From assembly GCA_046349635.1 (NCBI GenBank), contig JAXMBX010000021.1, positions 16,155-80,154 on the forward strand: 64,000 nucleotides of DNA. The letters run 5' to 3'. The notes beneath the pieces were generated by a model that was given only the letters and a program-made list of their open reading frames with translations, ran no database searches and was not told where the DNA came from. Below are positions 36,502 through 44,552 of the stretch, piece by piece. Position numbers and translations under genes: made by a program. This DNA is from JAXMBX01 sp046349635 (GTDB taxonomy: Bacteria > Planctomycetota > Planctomycetia > Planctomycetales > Planctomycetaceae). The first letter of the stretch is position 1; each line of letters starts with the position of its first letter.

Positions 36502-37368
36502 CTATTCTTCCCAGGAGGACTTCTTTTTACCGGACAACGGCTGGATATTCCCTTCCTCCGACTTCTTCTCATCCGGTTTCTTCTCTGCCGAAGCTGGGAG
36601 ACTTTCTCCCTCGCTCGCCGGCGGTGCCTGCAGAGGCTGGGGCTCGCTCTTCTGTGCCATGCGACGACCTTCATCAAAAATTTGTTCGGTCGTCACGTTT
36701 AACTGTTCTTCGATTCCGTCCGCTCCATTAAAGGGGTTGATCTTCCCACCCGCGAAACGCGTTCCGGAGTAAATCGAACCGTTCTGCCACGGACCGGTCC
36801 CCAGCACCCACACGTCCTTCGCGGTGCTTGCCACAGGATTCGATCCTGACTGCCAAACCGCCTGCCCAGTGTCCTTGCTGTACGCGAACACCGCCACCTT
36901 TGCGACACCCTTCTGGGCCGTGCTTTTTGCGAAGGAGATTTCCGGGATGTTCGTCGGAACACCCGGGACGTTCATGTTCGGCAACGAGGTCTGCGGAATA
37001 CCGAACAGCAGGTCCTGTCTGTTCGTCCCGCTCATCGCCCGGGCTTCTACCACGTATTTCGCTTCCTTGACGTCCGATTTCAGGATACAGCCCTGCGCCA
37101 CCATCTGCTGCCGGATTGTGCTGATGATGAACCCTTTGTCCAGCAGGCCGTCCAGATATTGTGCATCCAGGAACACGGGCTGACCAGCGAGCACTTCAAA
37201 CGAAATCTGGCCGACCGCCTTTTCGACAGCTCCCGTCAGCAACAACTGCTCGGTCCCGGTCCGGGCCGTGTCCGACCAGCGAGTCGTACCACAACCGCTG
37301 AAACTCGCGGCGAGCAGGATCACTAACAGGGAATAGGAATGAGGCGAGAGCAGGGGCTTGATGGGCAT
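36502..37368 (-). CDS. Lipoprotein of a planctomycete-type family
   Basis: 288 residues from the ATG at 37368; a longer start is a TTG at 37404 with no advantage. MPIKPLLSPHSYSLLVILLAASFSGCGTT is a lipoprotein signal with the lipobox FSGC. The mature start CGTTRWSDTARTGTEQLLLTGAVEKAVGQ and AGQPVFLDAQYLDG look like a family I have seen only in planctomycetes, but I cannot name it. The C-terminal 55 residues are a low-complexity Lys/Glu/Pro tail. No catalytic motif is visible. Probably an outer or inner membrane-anchored periplasmic protein. Confidence 0.75.
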   Translation of the reverse strand: MPIKPLLSPHSYSLLVILLAASFSGCGTTRWSDTARTGTEQLLLTGAVEKAVGQISFEVLAGQPVFLDAQYLDGLLDKGFIISTIRQQMVAQGCILKSDVKEAKYVVEARAMSGTNRQDLLFGIPQTSLPNMNVPGVPTNIPEISFAKSTAQKGVAKVAVFAYSKDTGQAVWQSGSNPVASTAKDVWVLGTGPWQNGSIYSGTRFAGGKINPFNGADGIEEQLNVTTEQIFDEGRRMAQKSEPQPLQAPPASEGESLPASAEKKPDEKKSEEGNIQPLSGKKKSSWEE

Positions 37369-37580
37369 GGTGTTTTTTCCAGGTTTCTCAAGCAATGAGC
37401 GCAAAACCGCCCCTCACACAGGCCCATGCGCAAGGGTGGGAAAACGTCACAACGATTGAAAATCGGGATTGAGAGAGGGGGAGTTTGTAGCGAATCAACA
37501 CGCCCCGAGGCAACCCCAAGTTCGCCTTGCGAACTACGCGCAAATGAACACTTTCGGCAGTTTCTGCGCGTGTGACGGTC

Positions 37581-38902
37581 TTACACCAGCCCCGGAATCG
37601 GTTGTCGATTCTCCAGGATATACTGCGGCCGCCCGTTGTGGTCCCGGAACGTCAGAGACGGGTCGATTCCCAACTGCGGATACAACGTCGCAAACAGATT
37701 CTGCGACACGATCGGCGTTCCGATCACTTTCTCCCCACGGGCATCCGTGGCACCGATCACCTGCCCGGTTTTCAGTCCACCCCCTGCCACCCATAGAAAT
37801 CCCGCCTCCGGCCAGTGGTTCCGCCCATCAGGGGTCAGATCCCCGATCCGGGGCGATCGACCAAACTCCCCCCCCATCACGATCATCACGTCCTGCAGCA
37901 TTCCTCGCTCGTCCAGGTCCGTCACCAGTGCGTGCAATGCCTGGTCGAGCGGAGGCAACAGGTCCCGCATCGCCGGAAAATTGTTCGCATGCGTATCCCA
38001 CCCGCGCGAGCAGGCCGTCACCACCGACACTCCCGCTTCCACCAGCCTGCGTGCCTGCAGCAGCATCTTGCCGGGGTTATTCCCCTCTCGAAACCGCTTC
38101 CCGCCGTACCGCTCCCGCATGCTCTCCGATTCTTTCTCCACGTCAAAGGCATCCCGTACTTTCGGCGAGGAAACGATTTCCAAAGCCCGCGTCTGAAACG
38201 CATCCAATCCCTTCGCCATCCCCTTATTGTCCAGATCGCGACGCAACAGATCGATCGCGTGCAACAGGTCCCCCCGGCTCGCCAGCCGGTCGGAAGTCAT
38301 GTCCCGATGCCGCCCCATGTTCTCCAGTTGCTCCTTGCCGCTGGAGGGATCGAGCGAAAACGGTTCGAATTCCAGCCCCAGGTAATACGCCCGCTCCCAA
38401 TCCGGGACATTGTTCAGACTGACGTACGGCGGCATTCCGGAACTCCCCGGACGCAACCTGCTCAACACCGACCCCAGCGCCGGGCGCTTCGCTTCCCCTT
38501 CGATGGAGGCCCGCGGTGATTCTTGCCACGGATAACCACTGTAGAATTCATTCCCCGAATGCAAATGTGACAATCGGCAACCCCGCAGGATTGTGAACTT
38601 GTCCGCGATCTCCGCCTGCTTCGGCATCAATTCGCAGATCTCCACCCCAGGCACGTTCGTCCGGATCGGATTCAGCGGTCCACGGTATTCCCGCGGCGCA
38701 TCGGGCTTCATGTCGTACATGTCCAGATGCGACGGCCCGCCGCTCAGGAACAGCATGATGATCGACTTGTCCCGCCGCGCACCCGGTTCCGCCTGAGCTT
38801 TCAGTCGGAGTAGTTCCGCCAGGCTCAGCCCCCCGAAGGCCCCCCCGCGCGCAAGAACCCACGGCGTGAAATTCCGTCGCGATAACGTGCCGTCTGGGCC
38901 AT
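37581..38902 (-). CDS. DUF1501 family protein with Tat signal, frameshifted near the start
   Basis: About 440 residues if one base is restored. From the ATG at 38902 the frame reads MAQTARYRDGISRRGFLRA, with the twin-arginine motif SRRGFLR typical of DUF1501 proteins. The C7 run at 38840-38846 (G7 in the gene) then breaks the frame; eight bases would give RAGGAFGGLSLAELLRL, exactly the expected signal peptide. Downstream all 415 codons are open and conserved: IIMLFLSGGPSHLDMYDMKPDAP, DTHANNFPAMRDLLPPLDQAL, MGGEFGRSPRIG, GRNHWPEAGFLWVAGGG. The open frame alone reaches back to 39011 with an unlikely N-terminus. DUF1501 belongs to the sulfatase/alkaline-phosphatase superfamily; substrate unknown. 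Confidence 0.85.
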
Positions 38903-39086
38903 CGGAACGGTCAACATGCGGCACCTCACACAGGCAGGCGGGAAAGGAGCGGGTTTCCGGCAAGAACCACGCGCACGAAACGCGCGAGGCGTGAACAAAC
39001 GTGGCAGTCAACGGTGGGACGTCAGAGATGACCGTATTATGCCCCCTTTGAATTCACATGAGCAAGGGGAATCCGGTTTGATCGCT

Positions 39087-41789
39087 CTATTCCGCGCTCG
39101 TTTTAGGCGTCGGATTCGCCGGGCTTTGAGTTAACTTCTCGAACTCCGGATTTTTCTGAAAGGCTTTCAGGTCCGGGTCGTCTTTCATCCATTTGAAGTC
39201 CCGGAATCCCAGTTCAATGGCATGCTTCAGATCGACCAGTGCCAGCTTCGTATACTCCTTGATCTTCTCCTCCCGCTGCGGAGCGTCCTTTGTCTTCTCC
39301 AGGTACTCCACCCCCCGTCCATAGACGCACGCCGCATTGTAGAAGAAATTCGCATCCCCATTGAACAGCTTGCGGCCTTCATCCAGTTTGCGAATCGCCT
39401 CGTCCAGCTTTCCGTCCACGGTCAGCGCCAGGCAGACCCCCGTCAGCGCCATCGAACTGTACGGCTCCAGTTCCAGGCTCTTCGCGAAATCCGGTCCGGA
39501 CTCTTTCAGCATGTTCCGCCGCACCAGACAGTCCGCCCGCCCCAGGTACGCCTCGAACAGGTCCGGATCCATCTTGATGGCCTGCGTGTACTGTTCGATC
39601 GCCTCCTTGTAGTTCCTCTTCTGCTGCGCTTCCTGTGCCTGGAATAGATACTGAATCCCCGGCGATCTCGCCCGGATTTGCGCCAGCGCATTCATCGCCG
39701 CCTGACGATGCCCTTCCGGTCCGATCCCCCGCACCTGGTTCAGAATCTCCCGTGCCTCGGGACTCGCCAGGTTGGCCAGGACGTTGCACAGGATTTGCAC
39801 GATCTCCGGCTTACGGGTCTGCTTCAGTGTCTCTCCAATCCATGGCAGCCCCCGGTCTCCATCACCCTCCACCAGCGCCTGTGCCGCGGCTTGAACCAGA
39901 TTCGCATCCGACGATTCCAACCCCTTGTGTGCCAGATCCCGAAACTGCGGTGCCTGCCAGTCCCGCAGCAGTTTCAGAATTTCCCCCTGGACTGACGTCG
40001 GCAGAGAACCATAATCCTCCACCAGTTTCGGGGCCACCGAAGGATCGGCGATCTTCCCCACCGTCGCGACGATCCCCGCCGGGTCCTTCGCCGATTTCAA
40101 ATGTGTCAGCAACAACGGCACCGCCTGCGCCGGCTTCTGCCGCGCCAGCAGCCGAAACATCACCCGCGTCGGGGCTTCCCGCTGCAACCGTTCCAGCGTG
40201 TATTTCGTTGCGATCTCATCCGCCTCGGGCAGGTTCTTGTCCACCAGGATTCGCAGCGCCTCGGTCGCCACCGCCGGATTTTCGTTCTTCAAGGCCCGTG
40301 CCAGAAGCGGCGTCAGCTTGGGATGCCCCACCATCTCCAGCCCCTGCAGAAACTCGACCTGCATCCCTTTGGGACTCTCCGAGACAAACTGATACAACGG
40401 CTCCGCCAGATTCGGGCGCGGATTCTTCGCCAGCGCCTTGAACATTTTTTCCCGCTGTTGCAAAGGCTCATTCGCCAGCAGCTTCAACAGGGCATCCTGC
40501 ATTGGGGCAAATCGCGATCCCGCCAGGCTCTCGACCGCCGCCGATGCCAGCGGCTCCTGACCCTTCTTGATGATCTCCAGCAACCGCGCCAGCGCCGGTT
40601 CCTCGCCAAAGTGCTGCAATCCCCGCACCGCAGCGATTTGAATCAAGGGATCCTTGTCCTGCGTCGCAGCGATCACCAACGGCAACTCTTCCGCCGGCAA
40701 CCGCCCCGCCGCCGTCGCAAGTCCGGCCGCACGGCTCAACGGATGCCCCGTTTTCAATTCTGCAATCAACTCGTCCAGCGGCACACGCGCAAACACCGGC
40801 TCCAACGCCAATCGGACCGCGTCTTCGACCCTGGCCTGAAACCGGTCCTCCGCGACCTTCGTCCCGGGCCGGCTCACCGATCGCGCCTGAAATTGGGGGG
40901 AAGGGAGTCGCGCCAGATACAACATCCGCAATGTTGCGGGGATCGTCGGAAACGGAAGCTGGGAGGCCTGCTGCCGATCCTCTTGTTCCGCCGACAACCG
41001 CAACCACGTCGCAATCTGCGGCTCAACCGGAGTCGCCGACTCGTCCCACGCTGCCACTACCCGCGTCACCTTTGCGGCCCCCAGCCGCTCAAACTCTTCG
41101 TTGAGCGCCCCCACCCCCAGCGAATTCAATTCTCCGCCGATCCGCATCAGTGCCAGCGACTTTCGCGGCCCGATCATTTCCGTCTGCAGGTCCAGCCGCT
41201 GCGCCGCCGTCTTGTTCAGGTTCAACGCGACCTGCGGTTCGGTTTTCAGCTTGAGTTCCAGCTGCGGCACATTTGTTCCAGCCGGGATTTGCGGAAAGAA
41301 CAGCCATCCTCCTTGTGTGCCCCCCGCCGGAACTCTCAACTGCTTGAACGGTAGCACCCGTTGCAGATGCACATAATCCAAACCCCAGGGAAAGGATTGG
41401 TTGTTCAACCGATCCGGTACGTTCTCCGGCTTCTGCGCCTGCCCATCCACCAGCAGTTCAAACTGCTCCCGTGTGGCCGTCACCGGTTGGTTGGTCTGGT
41501 TCGCCAGCGTGAATTTGAGGACCAGATACCGCGCCCCGTTCGAATCTCCATATTGATGCGGCGCCAGCGCGGCATTTTCCAGAATCAGGAGCAGCCCGTT
41601 CCCCTGCGGTTTCGCCGCCGAAGCATCGACCAGCTTCCGCAACCCCTGCAGTTCCTGCTCCAGCTTTCCGATCCGCTCCTGCAACTGCTTCAAGTCCGCC
41701 GGATCTTCCTTCGGCTTCTCCTGTGCACAAACGATCTGCGCCACCAGGCACAGCACCGCCAGCGTGAATCCTCTCGCTCCCTCTCGCAT
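39087..41789 (-). CDS. Large secreted HEAT/TPR repeat protein
   Basis: 900 residues from the ATG at 41789 (GGAG nine bases upstream; the frame extends 11 codons to a GTG). A signal peptide ends near 22 (LAVLCLVAQIVCA), then a coiled coil (LKQLQERIGKLEQELQGLRKLVD), a beta-rich region (about 75-185), and about 400 residues of HEAT-like helical pairs (LVIAATQDKDPLIQIAAVRGLQHFGEEPALARLLE). Residues about 715-850 hold three TPRs (NYKEAIEQYTQAIKMDPDLFEAYLGRADCLV). It looks like a periplasmic scaffold. It is on the same strand as the Tat-exported isomerase-like gene, with a strong terminator between them. Confidence 0.85.
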   Translation of the reverse strand: MREGARGFTLAVLCLVAQIVCAQEKPKEDPADLKQLQERIGKLEQELQGLRKLVDASAAKPQGNGLLLILENAALAPHQYGDSNGARYLVLKFTLANQTNQPVTATREQFELLVDGQAQKPENVPDRLNNQSFPWGLDYVHLQRVLPFKQLRVPAGGTQGGWLFFPQIPAGTNVPQLELKLKTEPQVALNLNKTAAQRLDLQTEMIGPRKSLALMRIGGELNSLGVGALNEEFERLGAAKVTRVVAAWDESATPVEPQIATWLRLSAEQEDRQQASQLPFPTIPATLRMLYLARLPSPQFQARSVSRPGTKVAEDRFQARVEDAVRLALEPVFARVPLDELIAELKTGHPLSRAAGLATAAGRLPAEELPLVIAATQDKDPLIQIAAVRGLQHFGEEPALARLLEIIKKGQEPLASAAVESLAGSRFAPMQDALLKLLANEPLQQREKMFKALAKNPRPNLAEPLYQFVSESPKGMQVEFLQGLEMVGHPKLTPLLARALKNENPAVATEALRILVDKNLPEADEIATKYTLERLQREAPTRVMFRLLARQKPAQAVPLLLTHLKSAKDPAGIVATVGKIADPSVAPKLVEDYGSLPTSVQGEILKLLRDWQAPQFRDLAHKGLESSDANLVQAAAQALVEGDGDRGLPWIGETLKQTRKPEIVQILCNVLANLASPEAREILNQVRGIGPEGHRQAAMNALAQIRARSPGIQYLFQAQEAQQKRNYKEAIEQYTQAIKMDPDLFEAYLGRADCLVRRNMLKESGPDFAKSLELEPYSSMALTGVCLALTVDGKLDEAIRKLDEGRKLFNGDANFFYNAACVYGRGVEYLEKTKDAPQREEKIKEYTKLALVDLKHAIELGFRDFKWMKDDPDLKAFQKNPEFEKLTQSPANPTPKTSAE

Positions 41790-41887
41790 ACCGCAATACT
41801 CCGCAAACCGGCTCGATATCACATGAACTTACGTACTGCATTCATGATACGTTTTCCTTCTGACAGAACGCCAGAAGTTGGGGAAAT

Positions 41888-41923
41888 GAAAAATGCCACG
41901 GGTAAATCCTCGTGGCATTTTTC
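41888..41923 (-). terminator. Rho-independent terminator, 13-bp perfect stem
   Basis: GAAAAATGCCACG and CGTGGCATTTTTC pair perfectly around a 10-base loop. It lies downstream of the gene ending at 41949 on the minus strand, in the gap before the HEAT/TPR gene. A-run and T-run flank both ends, so it could work in both directions. Confidence 0.85.
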
Positions 41924-41948
41924 ACAAATAAAGTCTTTTGAGAAACCC

Positions 41949-42791
41949 TTACCCCAGCTTCGCGAGGGCCTTTTTCAGGTTCTGCACGCTCACTTCCAGG
42001 TCCGGCACCGGGTTCTCCGGGTGTTCTTCGTATTCAATCGCCAGACAGTGCTGATAATTCTGATCCTTCAGCTCTTTCAGGCAGCCGTAGACGTCCAGAT
42101 CCCCTTCACCCAGAATCGTGAATTTCTTCGTGTCCTTCACATCCTTCAGGTGGACGCCATACACCCGCCCCTTCAGCCGCTGCAAAGCCTCGACGGGGCT
42201 TTCGGAACTCCGCAGATAGTGACCCGTATCGACGCACGCTCCGATCCGCTTGTGATGGTCCCGGATGATGTTCACCACGTCGTCGATTTTGTCGTACGTC
42301 GCCTTCGGCCCGTGGTTGTGGATCGCGATGTTGACCTGGTACTCCTCCACCAGTTTGTCGAGCAGCTTGAACGTCGCCTCGTTTTTCTTCGGATTAGCGC
42401 TGATCGACTCCAGGCCGATGGCTTTCGCGTAGTCAAAATTCGCCCGCGCCTGCGTTTCGTTCTCCGTGAACTCCAGCACGCCGTAGGCCATCAGCTTCAC
42501 GCCGGCGTCCGCGAGCATCTTCTTCTGCTCGGCAATCTTCCCCGGCACCGTCGTCATCGGCAGGTGATCCTTGAACGACTCCCAATACGTCAGCCCCAGC
42601 TTCTTCGAGGCTTCCAGCGCCTTGTGGACGTCGAACCCGCGCAGGCTGTAGCTCTGAATCCCCATCTTGAACCCGCCCCACTCATCCGCTCGAGCCATCA
42701 GCGGAAAGTTCAACGCCATCCACGCCGTCCCGGAAGCAATCGCGGCGGTCTGCAGGAAATCACGGCGGCTCATCACGGCATCGGTCTTCAT
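41949..42791 (-). CDS. Tat-exported sugar phosphate isomerase/epimerase-like protein
   Basis: 280 residues from the ATG at 42791 (AGGAG nine bases upstream). MSRRDFLQTAAIASGTAWM carries a twin-arginine signal, so the folded protein is exported. The rest is a xylose-isomerase-like TIM barrel: MGIQSYSLRGFDVHKALEASKKLG, VNIAIHNHGPKATY, GACVDTGHYLRSS, VHLKDVKD and CLAIEYEEHPENP supply the His, Asp and Glu residues of a metal site. Substrate unknown. A rho-independent terminator follows its stop. It is upstream of the HEAT/TPR gene but not coupled to it. Confidence 0.88.
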   Translation of the reverse strand: MKTDAVMSRRDFLQTAAIASGTAWMALNFPLMARADEWGGFKMGIQSYSLRGFDVHKALEASKKLGLTYWESFKDHLPMTTVPGKIAEQKKMLADAGVKLMAYGVLEFTENETQARANFDYAKAIGLESISANPKKNEATFKLLDKLVEEYQVNIAIHNHGPKATYDKIDDVVNIIRDHHKRIGACVDTGHYLRSSESPVEALQRLKGRVYGVHLKDVKDTKKFTILGEGDLDVYGCLKELKDQNYQHCLAIEYEEHPENPVPDLEVSVQNLKKALAKLG

Positions 42792-42932
42792 CGAAGCAAC
42801 TCCTGGGAGGTGAATTCTCAAAACGGTGTCTTTTCAAAACAAAAGGGGAGGGAACAGCAATACAACTATCTTGGCGGGAATCACCCTCTGTTTCCACAAC
42901 CAAACGGGGGGATTCTAACCCGAATCCGGACT

Positions 42933-43391
42933 TCAGGACTCGGCGGGCGGCTCTGGCGGGGGCTGAAACTGTTCCGGATCCAGATCCGTATGATCGAACG
43001 ACAAGTCCATCGCCAGCCAATATGCCCGCGCATACCGGAAAAACCAGACCGGAAAACCGACTGTGAACGCCAACAGCCACGGCAGGATGTACCAGTTTCC
43101 AACCTCGAACCCGAACCGCAGCACCATGTACGTAAAACTCGTAATGATCGCCGTCAGGCCATAATTGACGTAGATCGAGCCCAGGAAATACCCCGGCTCG
43201 CGCTCATACACCAGTCCACAATGCCGGCACTGCCGGTTCATCTTCAGCAGTCCGGAAAACATTTTCTCTTCGCCGCACCGGGGGCACTCCAACTGCAGCG
43301 CCCGACGCAACATCAAACCGCGTGATGGAACACTCAAGGTCTTTTCTTTCGTTCGCACGTTCTGCCCCATTCCAGTTCTCGTCCCCGCCAC
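42933..43391 (-). CDS. DUF983 family membrane protein
   Basis: 152 residues from a GTG at 43391; an ATG at 43370 is an alternative. Two C-x2-C pairs (CPRCGEEKMF at about 36-45 and CRHCG near 55) form a zinc ribbon, followed by two membrane segments (about 72-92 and 97-118) and a proline-rich acidic tail. This is the layout of DUF983, whose function is not known to me. It begins four bases after the stop of the Nif3-like gene, so the two are cotranscribed. Confidence 0.85.
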   Translation of the reverse strand: MAGTRTGMGQNVRTKEKTLSVPSRGLMLRRALQLECPRCGEEKMFSGLLKMNRQCRHCGLVYEREPGYFLGSIYVNYGLTAIITSFTYMVLRFGFEVGNWYILPWLLAFTVGFPVWFFRYARAYWLAMDLSFDHTDLDPEQFQPPPEPPAES

Positions 43392-43394
43392 ATC

Positions 43395-44525
43395 TCACTC
43401 GACCGACGGGGGGACATACCATTGTATCGGATCGTGCTCCGCTCTGCTGGCCCAGATGCTGATATCGGGATGCTTCTCCTGCAGAAGTCCCACCATACGC
43501 TCCATTCCGGTCCGCTCCGAACCATAATGCCCCAGCAGAATGACCGCGACACCCAGGTCGCGGGCCAATAATGCATCGTGAAACCGCGCCTCTCCGGTGA
43601 TAAACAGCCGACACCCGGCGGCGTGTGCCTCTTTCAGGAATTCAGCCGCCGCTCCGCACGCAATTCCCACGCGCGAAACCAGTCTTCCGGCATCCCCCAC
43701 GATCTGCACCGCCTGGATCTTCAGTGCGGCGCACAGTTTATCCGCCACTTCTCCGACCGTCCGGGGCTGGGCAAAATCCCCCACGCGCCCCGCACCCATC
43801 ACTCCCCCCGTCCCCGCCGCCTCGTGCAACGGGTACACGAAGTAGGCCGGTTCTTCATACGGGTGCGTCTTCCGGAGTGCTTCGATCACCGGTCCCAATG
43901 TCCCTGCGGAAACCAGCACTTCCAACCGGCTCTCGCCCACCTCTTCCAGATGCCCCTTCGTCCCCACTTGGGGCTGGCTGTTCTCCGACCCCAGAAATGT
44001 TCCCACTCCCTGCACGGAATAGCTGCAGCAGGCATACTCCCCAATCTGTCCCGCCCCGGCACTCCACAGCGCCTGCCGCACCGCCGACAGATTCTCCGGA
44101 GGCACGAACGTCACCAACTGGTAATGGGTCGCCGCGGCTGCCGTTCGCAACGGACGAATCCCCTCCAGCCCGCACGCTTCCGCCAACTGCTGGTTGATTC
44201 CCCGGGGCGCATTGTCGTACCGCGTGTGCGGACTGAAAACCGCGATCCCTTCCCGGGCCAACCCGAGCAGGATTCGACCCTGTGCGTCCCCCGTCGTCAG
44301 CTTCTGGATCGGGCGGAACATCACGGGGTGATGCGTCACGATCAGATCCGCACCCTCGCTGATCGCCTCCTGGGCGACGTCCTCCGTCAGGGTCAGGCAG
44401 GTCAGGATTTTTTTGACCCCCCGCGCCGCATCTCCCAGGAGTAATCCTGTGTTATCCCACGACTCCGCCAGAGACGCGGGGGCCAGTTCGTCCAACGTCC
44501 GAATCAGATCTGCAAGCAACGGCAT
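43395..44525 (-). CDS. Nif3-like dinuclear metal-binding protein
   Basis: 376 residues from the ATG at 44525 (a TTG six codons upstream is also in frame). SLAESWDNTGLLLGD, LIVTHHPVMF and the C-terminal LLGHYGSERTGMERM are the conserved metal-binding regions of the Nif3/YbgI family (called GTP cyclohydrolase I type 2 in some databases, although that activity is not general). The domain inserted between the halves (about 130-275: HYQLVTFVPPENLSAVRQALWSAGAG...HPYEEPAYFVYPL) is the usual PII-like insertion. It probably forms a hexameric ring. The start lies 28 bases after the stop of the large secreted gene, and DUF983 follows four bases later. Confidence 0.92.
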   Translation of the reverse strand: MPLLADLIRTLDELAPASLAESWDNTGLLLGDAARGVKKILTCLTLTEDVAQEAISEGADLIVTHHPVMFRPIQKLTTGDAQGRILLGLAREGIAVFSPHTRYDNAPRGINQQLAEACGLEGIRPLRTAAAATHYQLVTFVPPENLSAVRQALWSAGAGQIGEYACCSYSVQGVGTFLGSENSQPQVGTKGHLEEVGESRLEVLVSAGTLGPVIEALRKTHPYEEPAYFVYPLHEAAGTGGVMGAGRVGDFAQPRTVGEVADKLCAALKIQAVQIVGDAGRLVSRVGIACGAAAEFLKEAHAAGCRLFITGEARFHDALLARDLGVAVILLGHYGSERTGMERMVGLLQEKHPDISIWASRAEHDPIQWYVPPSVE

Positions 44526-44552
44526 GAGCTTAATGATTATCAAGAAACGACA

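Noticed and set aside
40101..41354. 417-codon plus-strand frame
   Set aside because: Antisense to the HEAT/TPR gene; extremely Arg/Gln-rich.
41361..43325. Long plus-strand open frame of 654 codons
   Set aside because: It lies antisense to the HEAT/TPR, isomerase-like and DUF983 genes, crosses their boundaries and a terminator, and its translation is rich in Arg, Gln and His without domains.
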